DNA of 64,000 nt from Mycolicibacterium parafortuitum (GTDB lineage: Bacteria; Actinomycetota; Actinomycetes; Mycobacteriales; Mycobacteriaceae): the NCBI RefSeq assembly GCF_002086815.1, contig NZ_MVID01000007.1, positions 124,001 to 188,000 of the forward strand, written 5' to 3'. Shown here piece by piece: positions 44,237-52,843 of this stretch. Within the stretch, counting starts at the first letter, position 1, and the number at the start of each line of letters is the position of its first letter. The notes beneath the pieces were generated by a model, which was not told where the DNA came from, ran no database searches, and saw nothing but the letters and a program-made list of their open reading frames with translations. Position numbers and translations under genes: made by a program.

Positions 44237-44892
44237 CCGTGCCCGGGTTCGACGTCCGGCTTGGCCGGGCCGACCTCATCACTAGCGTCCGGCTGGCGCC
44301 GGCCGACCTCATCACTGGCGTCCGGCTGGCGCCGGCCGACCGTATCGAAGTCGAAGCCGAACAACGACAGCACCACCAGCAGGATCGCTCCACCGACGAC
44401 AGCGGGGTCGGCGACGTTGAACACCGGCCACCACCCGATGGACAGGAAATCGACGACGTGGCCGCGCAGCGGACCCGGAGAGCGGAAGAACCGGTCCACC
44501 AGATTGCCGAGCGCGCCGCCGAGGATCATGCCGAGGCCCAGCGCCCACCAGGGTGAGACGAGCCTGCGTCCCATCCAGATGATGCCGAAGACCACGCCGG
44601 TCGCGACCAGGGTCAGCACCCAGGTGTATCCGGTGGCCATCGAGAACGCCGCGCCGGAGTTGCGCACCAGCGTCCACGTTACCGTGTCGCCGATGATCGA
44701 CACCGGCTGACCCGGCTTGAGCAGCTCGACCGCGAGCACCTTGGTCACCACGTCGAGGATCAGCACGACCGCCGCGACGGCGAGCAGCAGACGAATCCTG
44801 CGGCGCGGCGGCGCCGGCTCGGCCGGGGCCGGGGTGTCCGCCGGGTCGTCACCGGTCGCGGGGCCGACCGGGCTCGATGATTCATCTGTCAC
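44233..44892 (-). CDS. lspA: Lipoprotein signal peptidase II with repetitive C-terminal tail
   Basis: LspA cleaves the signal peptide of lipidated prolipoproteins in the membrane, after Lgt. The 219-residue protein has four helices and the catalytic aspartates Asp133 (GNLVDRFF) and Asp162 ([13 protein letters not shown]). An acidic N-terminal extension precedes helix 1. The C-terminal tail has a repeated [11 protein letters not shown] unit (about 187-208). M. tuberculosis LspA also has a repeated tail (TVGRR units). The GTG at 44892 matches the family; the open frame reaches further up to 44943. Confidence 0.94.
   Translation of the reverse strand: MTDESSSPVGPATGDDPADTPAPAEPAPPRRRIRLLLAVAAVVLILDVVTKVLAVELLKPGQPVSIIGDTVTWTLVRNSGAAFSMATGYTWVLTLVATGVVFGIIWMGRRLVSPWWALGLGMILGGALGNLVDRFFRSPGPLRGHVVDFLSIGWWPVFNVADPAVVGGAILLVVLSLFGFDFDTVGRRQPDASDEVGRRQPDASDEVGPAKPDVEPGHG
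44282..44350 (-). repeat. 33-bp tandem repeat inside the 3' end of lspA
   Basis: Two near-identical 33-base units (differing at one base, tag versus tgg context) followed by a partial third. They encode the 11-residue repeat [11 protein letters not shown] in the cytoplasmic tail of LspA. Copy number is likely variable among strains. Confidence 0.75.
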
Positions 44893-44934
44893 GCCCCCAT
44901 CATCGCAAAGAGGCGGTGGGGAACAATTCCGCGC

Positions 44935-45837
44935 ATGGGTCATCTCGTCGTCATCGCCACCGGTGGCACCATCTCGACCAGTTCCGACGCCGACGATGTG
45001 TTACGCCCCACCCGGTCGGGAGCCGACCTGACGGCGGGGTTCGACGTCGAGGTCGTCGACGCGCTGGCGGTGGACAGCTCGCAGCTCACGCCCGCCGACT
45101 GGGACCGGATCGCCGGCGCGGTGTGGCAGGCGTCCGACCGCGCCGGCACCGACGGCATCGTCGTGCTGCACGGCACCGACACCATGGAGGAGACGGCGCT
45201 CTGGCTGGAGCTGACGTACTCCGGGACCGCGCCGGTGGTGCTCACCGGGGCGCAGCGAAGCGCCGACGCCGACGACGCCGACGGACCCGCCAATCTGGCG
45301 GCCGCGCTGGAGTTCGCGGCCAGGCCCGAATCGCGCGGTATCGGCGTCGTGGTCAGCTTCGCCGGCACCGTGTTCGAGCCGCTCGGCGTACACAAGGTCG
45401 CCACGACCGACCTGCAGAGCTTTGCCGGACAGCAGCTCTCGGCCGACAAGGCCCGCCCGTACGTCGGTCCGCTGTCGGCGGCCGCAGCGCCGCGGGTCGA
45501 CATCGTCGCGGCCTACCCTGGCGCCGACACTGCGGCACTGGACGCGTGCGTGGCCGCCGGGGCGCGCGGGATCGTGCTGCAGGCCCTCGGGTCGGGCAAC
45601 GCCGGGGCGGCCCTGATCGACGGGGTGCGCCGACACTGCCGCGACGGGGTCTCCGTGGTGGTGTCGACACGGGTGCCGGGTGGCACGGTCCGCCCCGCCT
45701 ACGGCCCGGGCCGCGACCTGGTCGACGCCGGTGCGGTGGTCGCCACGCACCTGCGGCCGCCCCAGGCGCGGGTGCTGCTGATGGCCGCGCTGGGCGCGGG
45801 CTCTTCCGTCGCCGAGTTCTTCGACCGCTGGGGCTGA
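44935..45837 (+). CDS. ansA: L-asparaginase
   Basis: Hydrolyses asparagine to aspartate and ammonia. The 300-residue type I/II fold has the first catalytic threonine in [11 protein letters not shown] and the second triad in [13 protein letters not shown], with [19 protein letters not shown]. It matches AnsA (Rv1538c). No signal peptide is seen, so it is probably cytoplasmic. The ATG at 44935 follows AACAAT by 7 nt, likely leaderless. Divergent from lspA; its stop abuts the dinB stop. Confidence 0.93.
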   Translation: MGHLVVIATGGTISTSSDADDVLRPTRSGADLTAGFDVEVVDALAVDSSQLTPADWDRIAGAVWQASDRAGTDGIVVLHGTDTMEETALWLELTYSGTAPVVLTGAQRSADADDADGPANLAAALEFAARPESRGIGVVVSFAGTVFEPLGVHKVATTDLQSFAGQQLSADKARPYVGPLSAAAAPRVDIVAAYPGADTAALDACVAAGARGIVLQALGSGNAGAALIDGVRRHCRDGVSVVVSTRVPGGTVRPAYGPGRDLVDAGAVVATHLRPPQARVLLMAALGAGSSVAEFFDRWG

Positions 45838-47202
45838 TCAGCTCTCGGCGCCGGTCATCTCCTCGACGTAGTCCGGCCAGTCCAGCGAGTCGACCGGATT
45901 CGCCCGGGACAGCGCCGGGTCGTCGTCGCGGAACGTGCGCGCCGGGCCCGGCCCGGTGGCCCGGCTCTCGAATCGCACGGTCATCACGCCGTGTCCGGCG
46001 CCCTGAACCCAGCCGTGGCCGAACTCGGTGTGGGACACGTCGTCGCCGATCCGCCACGCGGGCCCGACCGGACCCGGCTGCGGCGGTGCCGGCGAGGACG
46101 GCCCGACGCTGGTCAGTTCCTCGGTGGTCGCCGCTTCCAGGTCGGGGAACAGTGATTCCTGCTGGATGTCGGACAGGCCCGAGAACCCGACCCCGACCAG
46201 ACGGACGGGCCCGATGTCGACGGGGTCGAGAAGCAGCCGGTGCGCGGTCGCGATCAGGGTGCCCGCGTCGGTCGTCGCGTACGGCAGCGTGGCCGACCGC
46301 GTCAACGTGCTCATGTCGGACTTCTTGAGCTTCACCGTCACGGTGCGTGCCCCGCGCCCGTCCTTGAGCAGTCTGCGGTGGGCGTGCTCGCCGATCGGCC
46401 CGGCCGCATCGCGCAGCTGGCGCAGCGTGGTCAGATCCTCGGGAAACGTCGATTCGGCGCTGATCTGTTTGGCGGGGGCGTTCTCGGCGACCGGGCGATC
46501 GTCGATGCCGCGGGCCAACCGGTGCAGTGCCGGCCCGACGGTCGGGCCCAGGATGTTGGCGACCTCGGTGTCCGACAGCGCCGCGAACCCGCCGACGGTG
46601 TCGATACCGAGTTTGTGCAGTTTGTCCTCGGCCACCGGGCCGATGCCCCAGAGCTTGCGCACCGGCAGGTCGTCCAGCAGCGCGCGTTCCTCGTCGTGGG
46701 CGACGATTTTGATGCCGTCCGGTTTGGCGAGCCCGGAGGCGATCTTCGCGATCTGTTTGCCCGACCCGGCGCCCACCGAGGCGACCAGCCCGGTGACGGC
46801 GGCGACGTCGGCACGCAGCTGCTGGCAGAACTCCGCCACCTCCCCGGGCGAGGCACCGATGAGCACGTCAGGCTCGCCGAACGCCTCGTCGAACGAAAGT
46901 TGTTCGAGCACCGGCACTCTGGCGCGCACCGTCTCGAACACCCGGCGGCTGGCCAGCCCGTAGACCACGCCGCGCGGCGGCAGCACGACCGCCGCCGCGC
47001 CGACCAGCCGGCGGGCCTGGTGCATCGGCATCGCCGACCTGGCGCCGAACACCCGGGACTCGTAGCTGGCACCGGCGACCACGCCGCGGCCGCCCAGACC
47101 GCCGACGAGCACCGGACGTCCGCGCAGCGTCGGGCGGGTCAACTGCTCCACGGACGCGAAGAACGCGTCCATGTCCAGGTGCAGGACCCATCGAGCGGCC
47201 AC
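45838..47202 (-). CDS. dinB: Y-family DNA polymerase IV
   Basis: Translesion polymerase of 454 residues with catalytic acids in [14 protein letters not shown] (Asp about 10 and 12) and LSFDEAF. It also has [22 protein letters not shown], the HhH segment [16 protein letters not shown] and the little-finger [15 protein letters not shown]. The C-terminal extension beyond 350 includes [23 protein letters not shown], shared with Rv1537 (DinX). No clear beta-clamp motif besides QESLFPDL at about 355. The GTG at 47202 has TAGCAT 8 nt upstream, giving a very short leader. Confidence 0.93.
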   Translation of the reverse strand: MAARWVLHLDMDAFFASVEQLTRPTLRGRPVLVGGLGGRGVVAGASYESRVFGARSAMPMHQARRLVGAAAVVLPPRGVVYGLASRRVFETVRARVPVLEQLSFDEAFGEPDVLIGASPGEVAEFCQQLRADVAAVTGLVASVGAGSGKQIAKIASGLAKPDGIKIVAHDEERALLDDLPVRKLWGIGPVAEDKLHKLGIDTVGGFAALSDTEVANILGPTVGPALHRLARGIDDRPVAENAPAKQISAESTFPEDLTTLRQLRDAAGPIGEHAHRRLLKDGRGARTVTVKLKKSDMSTLTRSATLPYATTDAGTLIATAHRLLLDPVDIGPVRLVGVGFSGLSDIQQESLFPDLEAATTEELTSVGPSSPAPPQPGPVGPAWRIGDDVSHTEFGHGWVQGAGHGVMTVRFESRATGPGPARTFRDDDPALSRANPVDSLDWPDYVEEMTGAES

Positions 47203-47228
47203 AGCTGCAGATGCTAGGGCGTTGCCGT

Positions 47229-47234
47229 TAGCGT
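47229..47234 (+). promoter_or_regulatory. -10 box of the S4-protein gene
   Basis: TAGCGT 7 nt before the GTG at 47242 (leaderless). The dinB -10 box TAGCAT lies on the other strand at 47216-47211, only 12 bp away, so the two promoters are back to back. Confidence 0.5.
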
Positions 47235-47241
47235 GGCCGGT

Positions 47242-47475
47242 GTGGCACACCCGAGCGCCGAACCCTTCGATGTGGCGATCCGCGACGAGACCATCAGGCT
47301 CGGCCAGTTCCTGAAGCTGGCGAACCTGATCGACTCCGGCGCCGACGCCAAGACGGTGATCGCCGACGGTGCTGTCACCGTCAACGGCGAACCCGAGCAG
47401 CGCCGCGGCAGGCAGCTGCGTGCCGGCGACGTCGTCGAGTTCTCAGGGCGGGCCGCGCGGGTCACCGCCGGCTAA
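47242..47475 (+). CDS. Small S4-domain RNA-binding protein
   Basis: A 77-residue protein consisting of one S4 domain: [20 protein letters not shown], then [29 protein letters not shown] in the usual alpha-L arrangement. Related to YbcJ/YaaA-type proteins that bind structured RNA; no target is known here. I chose the GTG at 47242 over 47233 because the -10 box overlaps the earlier codon. Its end overlaps the ileS stop by 4 bases on the opposite strand. Confidence 0.85.
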   Translation: MAHPSAEPFDVAIRDETIRLGQFLKLANLIDSGADAKTVIADGAVTVNGEPEQRRGRQLRAGDVVEFSGRAARVTAG

Positions 47476-50400
47476 GCCTTCGTGATCGCCACCCGCACGC
47501 CGTCGCCGATCTCGGCCCCGCCGTCGGGCTCGCCGAACTCGAATCTGGTCGCGAGGATCTCCCCCGCGATCAGATCGCGGTGGGTCTGCGCCCACTCCTG
47601 ATGCTGCGGCGGCACCGAGATCACCACCGAGATCCGGTCGGAGACCTCAAGCCCCGTCGACTTGCGCAGCTCCTGCAGCTCGCGGATACGGTCCTTGGCC
47701 CACCCCTCGGCCTCCAGTTCCGGGGTGACGGTGCCGTCCAGCACCACCAACCCGGCACCGTCGGGCAGCGCCGCGGTGTATTCCGCATCCGCGGCGACCA
47801 ACTTCGAGCTGTACTCCTCGGGCAGCAGCACCGCCGGCCCGGCGGTCAGGGTTCCGTCGCCGTTGACGACGGCCTCGCCGGCCTTGACCGCCTTGATCGC
47901 GGCCTGGACGTCCTTGCCGATGCGCGGGCCCGCGACGCGGGCGTTGACGGTCAGCTCGAACCTGCCGTAGGTCGCGATGTCGGCGGTGAGCTCGACGGAC
48001 TTCACGTTCAGCTCGTCGGCGATCAAATCCCGATAGGGCTCCAGCCGCTTCGGGTCATCCACCGCCACAGTGAGTTTCGGCAGCGGCAGCCGCACCCGCA
48101 GCTTCTTGGCCTTGCGCAGCGACGAACCGACCGACGCCACCTCACGGACCAGGTCCATGTCGGCGACCAGCTGCGGATCGGCGGGCAGCAGGTCGGCCTC
48201 GGGCCAGTCGGTCAGGTGCACCGATCGCTCGCCGGTCACGCCCCGCCAGATCACCTCGGAGATCAGCGGCAGCAGCGGCGCGGCGAGCCGTCCGGTGACC
48301 TCCAGCACCGTGTGCAGCGTGTCGATCGCCTCGGCGTCCTCTTCCCAGAAGCGCGAACGTGACCGCCGCACATACCAGTTCGTCAACGCCTCGGTGAACT
48401 GGCGCAGCTGGTCGCACGCGCCGGAGATGTCGCACACGTCCAGTGACGCGGTCAGCTGGTCACGCAGCACCGCGAGCTTGGCCAGGATGTAGCGGTCCAG
48501 CACGTTCGTCGAGTCGGTGCGCCACGTGCCCTTCTCCGGCGCGTACAGCGCCAGGAACGTGTAGGCGTTCCACAGCGGCAGCAACACCTGTCGCACACCT
48601 TCGCGGATGCCCTGCTCGGTGACGATCAGGTTGCCGCCGCGCAGGATCGGCGAGGCCATCAGGAACCACCGCATCGCGTCGGAGCCGTCGCGGTCGAACA
48701 CCTCGTTGACATCCGGGTAGTTGCGCAGTGACTTGCTCATCTTCTGGCCGTCGTTGCCGAGCACGATGCCGTGCGATACGCAGGTGCGGAAGGCGGGGCG
48801 GTCGAACAGCGCGGTGGCCAGCACGTGCAGGGTGTAGAACCAGCCGCGGGTCTGCCCGATGTACTCGACGATGAAATCGCCCGGGAAGTGCGACTCGAAC
48901 CACTGCTCGTTCTCGAACGGGTAGTGCACCTGCCCGTACGGCATCGACCCCGAATCGAACCAGACGTCGAGCACGTCCTCGATGCGCCGCATCGTCGATT
49001 TGCCGGTCGGGTCGTCGGGGTTGGGCCGTGTCAGCTGGTCGATGTAGGGCCGGTGCAGATTGTCGGGGCGCACCCCGAAGTCGCGCTCGAGTTCGTCGAG
49101 GCTGCCGTACACGTCGATCCGCGGATAGGCCGGGTCGTCGGACTTCCACACCGGGATCGGGCTGCCCCAGTAGCGGTTTCGCGAGATCGACCAGTCCCGC
49201 GCACCGGCCAGCCACTTACCGAACTGCCCGTCCTTGACGTGCTCGGGGTACCAGGTGATCTCCTGGTTGAGTTCGACCATGCGGTCGCGGAACTGGGTGA
49301 CCTTGATGAACCACGACGACACGGCGCGGTAGATCAGCGGGTTCCGGCAGCGCCAGCAGTGCGGATACGAGTGCTCGTAGGTGTCGTGACGCAGCAGCAC
49401 CGCACCGTTCGCGGCGGCGGGCCCGGTGCCGTTCTTCAAATCGCGGATGATCTGCGGGTTCGCGTCGAACACGTGCTGGCCGGCGTAGTCGGGCACGGTC
49501 GAGTCGAAGCGGCCCTTGGAATCCACCGGCGTCACGGCCTCGATGCCGCCCGCCTGCGCGGTGGCCATGTCGTCCTCGCCGTAGGCCGGTGACATGTGCA
49601 CCAGCCCGGTGCCGTCCTCGGTGCTGACGAACTCACCGGGAAGCACCCGGAACGCGTTGGCCGAGTCCATGAAATACGGGAACGGCGGTGCGTACCGCAC
49701 GTCGAGCAGTTCACGGCCGGTGTAGGTCGCCACGACCGTGGGTTCCTCGCCGAGTTCACGCGCGTAGGCGCCGAGGCGCGATTCGGCGAGCACATAGCGG
49801 CGACCGTCGGCCTCCACCACGACGTAGGTGATCTCGGGATTGACCGCCACAGCCTGGTTGGACGGCAGCGTCCACGGGGTGGTCGTCCAGATCAGCAGGT
49901 AGGCGCCGACGAGATCCGGGACGGGCCCGTCTGTCACGCGGTACCCGACGGTGAGCGCCGGGTCCTGCCTGCTCTGGTATACGTCGTCGTCCATCCGCAG
50001 CTCGTGGCTGGACAGCGGCGTCTCGTCGTTCCAGCAGTAGGGCAGCACGCGGTTGCCCTCATAGGCCAGGCCCTTGTCCCACAGCTGTTTGAACACCCAG
50101 ATCACCGACTCCATGAAGCCGATGTCGAGGGTCTTGTAGTCGTTGTCGAAATCGACCCAGCGGGCCTGGCGGGTCACGTAGTCGCGCCATTCGTCGGTGT
50201 ACTTGAGCACCGATGCCCGACACGCGTCGTTGAACTTCTCGATGCCCATCTCTTCGATCTGGGCCTTGTCGGTGATGCCGAGCTGACGCTGCACCTCGAG
50301 TTCGGCCGGCAGGCCGTGGGTGTCCCAGCCGAACCGGCGCTCGACCTTGTATCCGCGCATGGTGCGGTAGCGGGGAACGATGTCCTTGACGTAGCCGGTC

Positions 50401-50588
50401 AGCAGGTGGCCGTAGTGCGGCAGACCGTTGGCGAACGGCGGCCCGTCGTAGAACACGTACTCGGGCGAACCGTCGCGCCGCGCAACGCTGGCGCGGAAGG
50501 TGTCGTCGCTGTCCCAGTAGCCGAGGACCTCGGACTCCAACGCGGGGAAACTCGGCGCGCCGGAGGCGGGTTTGGGATATGCGGTCAC
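47472..50588 (-). CDS. ileS: Isoleucyl-tRNA synthetase (eukaryotic-like long form)
   Basis: Charges tRNA-Ile. At 1038 residues it is the long class Ia form found in mycobacteria. It has the HIGH-type motif [11 protein letters not shown] at about residue 59, the editing CP1 domain with [24 protein letters not shown], and KMSKS ([14 protein letters not shown]) at about 617, then an anticodon-binding domain. I chose the GTG at 50588 ([10 protein letters not shown]): AGGAGA lies 8 nt upstream and M. tuberculosis IleS begins MTDNAYPK. An ATG at 50609 has no Shine-Dalgarno. A T-box leader precedes it. Confidence 0.97.
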   Translation of the reverse strand: MTAYPKPASGAPSFPALESEVLGYWDSDDTFRASVARRDGSPEYVFYDGPPFANGLPHYGHLLTGYVKDIVPRYRTMRGYKVERRFGWDTHGLPAELEVQRQLGITDKAQIEEMGIEKFNDACRASVLKYTDEWRDYVTRQARWVDFDNDYKTLDIGFMESVIWVFKQLWDKGLAYEGNRVLPYCWNDETPLSSHELRMDDDVYQSRQDPALTVGYRVTDGPVPDLVGAYLLIWTTTPWTLPSNQAVAVNPEITYVVVEADGRRYVLAESRLGAYARELGEEPTVVATYTGRELLDVRYAPPFPYFMDSANAFRVLPGEFVSTEDGTGLVHMSPAYGEDDMATAQAGGIEAVTPVDSKGRFDSTVPDYAGQHVFDANPQIIRDLKNGTGPAAANGAVLLRHDTYEHSYPHCWRCRNPLIYRAVSSWFIKVTQFRDRMVELNQEITWYPEHVKDGQFGKWLAGARDWSISRNRYWGSPIPVWKSDDPAYPRIDVYGSLDELERDFGVRPDNLHRPYIDQLTRPNPDDPTGKSTMRRIEDVLDVWFDSGSMPYGQVHYPFENEQWFESHFPGDFIVEYIGQTRGWFYTLHVLATALFDRPAFRTCVSHGIVLGNDGQKMSKSLRNYPDVNEVFDRDGSDAMRWFLMASPILRGGNLIVTEQGIREGVRQVLLPLWNAYTFLALYAPEKGTWRTDSTNVLDRYILAKLAVLRDQLTASLDVCDISGACDQLRQFTEALTNWYVRRSRSRFWEEDAEAIDTLHTVLEVTGRLAAPLLPLISEVIWRGVTGERSVHLTDWPEADLLPADPQLVADMDLVREVASVGSSLRKAKKLRVRLPLPKLTVAVDDPKRLEPYRDLIADELNVKSVELTADIATYGRFELTVNARVAGPRIGKDVQAAIKAVKAGEAVVNGDGTLTAGPAVLLPEEYSSKLVAADAEYTAALPDGAGLVVLDGTVTPELEAEGWAKDRIRELQELRKSTGLEVSDRISVVISVPPQHQEWAQTHRDLIAGEILATRFEFGEPDGGAEIGDGVRVAITKA

Positions 50589-50639
50589 GTGCTGCGTCTC
50601 CTGTGCCATCACACGATCTAGGCACGGGGACGAACGTCG

Positions 50640-50815
50640 CGCAGGTGCGCGAGCGCCGCGGTACCACCCCGCTTGCGCACACATGGTGTGCGCCACTCGA
50701 ATCTGGGCTGTGACGGGCCCGGCCGTTCGGTTCTACTGGGCGGGGCCCGCCGCTTTACTCGGGCCCACGCTGTTCTTCCGAAGACTCCCCGGTGATGGCC
50801 GGATCGACGCCGTTG
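50640..50815 (-). promoter_or_regulatory. T-box riboswitch leader of ileS
   Basis: The leader contains the canonical T-box sequence GGGGTGGTACCGCG at 50670-50657 (read on the minus strand), the element that pairs with the free CCA end of uncharged tRNA. About 125 nt upstream is a short stem I region (50815-50775) with UUCG-capped hairpin sequence and an AUC triplet at 50796-50794, the expected isoleucine specifier. The downstream part can fold over the AGGAGA ribosome-binding site, fitting the translational ileS T-boxes known in actinobacteria. Boundaries are estimates. Confidence 0.92.
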
Positions 50816-50821
50816 CCGAAC

Positions 50822-50827
50822 AGTTTA
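50822..50827 (-). promoter_or_regulatory. -10 box of the ileS T-box transcript
   Basis: TAAACT on the minus strand, placing transcription start near 50815, just before the T-box stem I region. Confidence 0.55.
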
Positions 50828-50865
50828 GCGGCGCCGCCGTGGTGGTTTCACCACGGCGACGCCGC
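50828..50865 (-). terminator. Strong hairpin between the C-lobe-like gene and ileS
   Basis: Stem of 10 bp (50835-50844 with 50849-50858), loop GTTT, extended by 6 more pairs beyond one mismatch. No U-tract follows, as is common for mycobacterial terminators. It lies downstream of the minus-strand gene at 50911-51519 and immediately upstream of the ileS -10 box. Confidence 0.65.
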
Positions 50866-50910
50866 GTCGGGTCGTTTCGTTGCGAAGTGGGCTTACGGCG
50901 GGCCGCGCCC

Positions 50911-51519
50911 CTACAGCGGCGCCGCCGCGTCCGAGGTGATGTCGATGACGGCCAGCGGGAACTGCTCGGCCATCTCCTCGATCGAGTACGCGTCGAACCG
51001 CTGCGCGTCGTACCACCAGTCGATCTGAAGTCCGCCGTCGAGGCGCTGCACCCGAAGCTCCAGGGCACGGCCGGCCGGCTCGTCGACGAGTTCGCCGGCA
51101 GAGACGTTCAGCAACACCTCTGCGGGCTCCCCGGTGCGACCGGGGGCTGTCGCCAGGGCGGCGTGGGCGCCCTGCAGCATTTCCGAGGGCCCCGCCGTGC
51201 CCGCGTCCGCACACAACAGGGTCACCGGGTGGCTCAGCCAACGCTGACCGCCCGTGACATCGACGGCCACAGCTCCTTCACCGCGCGTGCGTCCGAGCGT
51301 GCGCCCGAATGCAGCCAGCAGAATCTCTTCGATCTGCACGCCGAGCCAGGAGGCTGCGGCTTCAATTTCCTCGGTCAGTTCGCTCGAAGGGGCAGTTGTG
51401 AACTTCTCTAGCTGATCTGGCAGCGCTTCGGCCGAAGACCGGTCGAAGATGTCGAGCGCCGCCGGCGCGGTGGAGACGGGCCGTTGTTTGACCTCGTCTG
51501 CGATGTATGGAGCGACCAT
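50911..51519 (-). CDS. Protein resembling the C-terminal lobe of an NRPS condensation domain
   Basis: A 202-residue protein. From about residue 55 it follows the pattern of condensation-domain C-lobes: SWLGVQIEEILLAAFGRTLG, a segment like the latch (VAVDVTGGQRWLSHPVTLLC), EVLLNVSAGEL, LELRVQRLDGGLQIDWWYD and a final MAEQFPLAVIDI helix. The catalytic HHxxxDG lobe is absent, so it cannot be a normal condensation enzyme. It may be a remnant or a repurposed binding protein. I chose the ATG at 51519: TACGGT lies 6 nt upstream, making it leaderless. The similarity is judged by eye. Confidence 0.5.
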   Translation of the reverse strand: MVAPYIADEVKQRPVSTAPAALDIFDRSSAEALPDQLEKFTTAPSSELTEEIEAAASWLGVQIEEILLAAFGRTLGRTRGEGAVAVDVTGGQRWLSHPVTLLCADAGTAGPSEMLQGAHAALATAPGRTGEPAEVLLNVSAGELVDEPAGRALELRVQRLDGGLQIDWWYDAQRFDAYSIEEMAEQFPLAVIDITSDAAAPL

Positions 51520-51549
51520 GGGCATACCGTACAGCGAATGTCCCATTTT

Positions 51550-51565
51550 TGGGAGAGACCTCCCA
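51550..51565. repeat. Inverted repeat near the promoter of the C-lobe-like gene
   Basis: TGGGAG, 4-bp spacer AGAC, CTCCCA. It is about 20 bp upstream of the -10 box TACGGT (51531-51526, minus strand), near where a -35 would lie. Confidence 0.35.
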
Positions 51566-51588
51566 CAACTGTGACGGCTGGGTCAATT

Positions 51589-51602
51589 AAGAACGTGTTC
51601 TT
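51589..51602. promoter_or_regulatory. Palindrome AAGAAC-GT-GTTCTT in the divergent region
   Basis: Perfect 6+6 inverted repeat with core GAAC-NN-GTTC, located about 60-75 bp from both divergent predicted transcription starts. The same core recurs at 52054-52063. Probable binding site of the adjacent HTH protein. Confidence 0.55.
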
Positions 51603-51642
51603 CATTTGCCGGGAGGGGCTCCCCGCGGTCGGGATCAGGGTT

Positions 51643-51648
51643 TATGGT
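51643..51648 (+). promoter_or_regulatory. -10 box of the HTH regulator gene
   Basis: TATGGT followed by 6 nt and the ATG at 51655, predicting a leaderless transcript. Confidence 0.5.
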
Positions 51649-51654
51649 GTTCTG

Positions 51655-52029
51655 ATGCCCCGTACGGACGAGAACGGCAGACAGCTGAAAGCCCTGCTCG
51701 ACTACCTCCTCGACGGAGAAATCGACGCTAAAGACATATTCGATGCGCTGGGTATTTCCAGCAGTACTTATTATCGGCGAATTAAAGAGGCCGATTATCC
51801 AAATGCCGAGGAACTTCGCCTCGTGGCTGATCGCTTTTCCCTTAGCTACCCCGACCTTCAAATCCAATTCGGCCTGATGAGCCGACAGGAAGTGTGGAGC
51901 TACGTCGAAGCGTCCGGCACCCCGCCCCTCGGGGTCGTTACACTGCCGGATTCCACTGTAAGGGCTGCTACGCGGCAGCGCACCAGGCTGTCCGACCTGG
52001 CGCCACGCCCCGACGCTCCGCCGCTCTAG
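51655..52029 (+). CDS. Helix-turn-helix DNA-binding protein, AT-richer than its neighbours
   Basis: A 124-residue protein with a helix-turn-helix at about residues 24-45 (DAKDIFDALGISSSTYYRRI), followed by AEELRLVADRFSLSYPDLQ and a basic C-terminal tail. It looks like the short repressors of mycobacteria and mycobacteriophages, but I cannot name a family. The DNA from about 51580 to 51900 is visibly richer in A and T, with codons such as ATT, TTA and AAA that are rare in the window, suggesting acquisition by transfer. The ATG at 51655 is set by the -10 box; the frame is open further upstream. Confidence 0.7.
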   Translation: MPRTDENGRQLKALLDYLLDGEIDAKDIFDALGISSSTYYRRIKEADYPNAEELRLVADRFSLSYPDLQIQFGLMSRQEVWSYVEASGTPPLGVVTLPDSTVRAATRQRTRLSDLAPRPDAPPL

Positions 52030-52042
52030 CCCGCAACCCGCA

Positions 52043-52048
52043 TACAAT
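52043..52048 (+). promoter_or_regulatory. -10 box of the seven-helix membrane protein gene
   Basis: TACAAT, with transcription expected to start near 52055, inside the palindrome that follows. The 5' leader would be about 27 nt. Confidence 0.55.
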
Positions 52049-52051
52049 TTG

Positions 52052-52065
52052 CTGAACTAGTTCAG
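52052..52065. promoter_or_regulatory. Perfect 14-bp palindrome at the transcription start of the membrane protein gene
   Basis: CTGAACTAGTTCAG, with core GAAC-TA-GTTC. It overlaps the predicted +1, the classic place for a repressor. Same core as the site at 51591-51600. Confidence 0.65.
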
Positions 52066-52081
52066 TCCGAAAGCGAATTAC

Positions 52082-52816
52082 ATGGCTCTGGCATCTCTGA
52101 TCGCGATCACACTCCTGTGTATCGGGTGGAGTCTGTGGATTCGCCGCGTCACGTGGTCGTGCCGGTGGGAAGTCGCCGCGACGTTGAATATCGCATTGCA
52201 GGGCGCCGCGGTGCTGCTGATGTCCCCGCTGGCCTCCGAGACCCTCGGCCCGTTGCTGTACTCGCTGACGGGCAAGTGGAACCTCGAGGACTACCTGGGC
52301 CACGATTGCTACATCGTCGCCGCGTCGGCCGTCGTGTACAACACCGTCGGCAGGTTGGAACAAGACCATGCAATGCAGCAACGGTTCCGCAAGCACATCG
52401 AACTGCCTGCGACACTGTGCATCCCGTTGCTGCTCGCGGCCTTCTGGATCGGCAACGGCGCCCACATCTACCGGCCGGACTTCTTCGACGTACCCACCGA
52501 TCTGTGGTTGAACGTGTATTGGCTGATGCTCTGCGGCATGCTGATCTACCTGCTGGTATACGGATCTCGAGCATTGCTGATCCTGCGCACCGACCCCCGG
52601 TCGCGGGCGATCGCGAACGTGTACCTGTTCGCGTCGGCGATGGGCATCCTCGCGTGCATCGTGCGGATCGTCACCGCGTTCGTCCCGGCTCTGCAGACGG
52701 TCCACGGAACGACACTGGTGTGGATCTTCGCGTGTGCCTGTGGCGCCGGCTTCGCACTGACCTCGGCACATTCCTGGCGGATCAAGACCAGGTGGTTCTC
52801 GAACGCCAGGAGCTAG
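52082..52816 (+). CDS. Seven-helix membrane protein, unknown function
   Basis: A 244-residue protein with seven predicted membrane segments at roughly 1-20, 34-51, 75-90, 106-126, 139-161, 177-201 and 212-231. Charged loops include a conserved-looking GKWNLEDYLGHDCYI and the short C-terminus is basic. No transport or enzyme motif is recognised. It resembles in length and layout the N-terminal membrane half of MAB_1171c-type proteins, but that is only a comparison from memory. It follows the HTH gene by 52 bp with its own promoter and palindrome, so the HTH protein may control it. Confidence 0.65.
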   Translation: MALASLIAITLLCIGWSLWIRRVTWSCRWEVAATLNIALQGAAVLLMSPLASETLGPLLYSLTGKWNLEDYLGHDCYIVAASAVVYNTVGRLEQDHAMQQRFRKHIELPATLCIPLLLAAFWIGNGAHIYRPDFFDVPTDLWLNVYWLMLCGMLIYLLVYGSRALLILRTDPRSRAIANVYLFASAMGILACIVRIVTAFVPALQTVHGTTLVWIFACACGAGFALTSAHSWRIKTRWFSNARS

Positions 52817-52843
52817 CGGCGGGGATTTCAGACCGCGGGGATT

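Noticed and set aside
50586..50696. Upstream starts for ileS (ATG 50609 or further to 50696)
   Set aside because: They would run into the T-box element; the GTG at 50588 has the Shine-Dalgarno and matches the family N-terminus.
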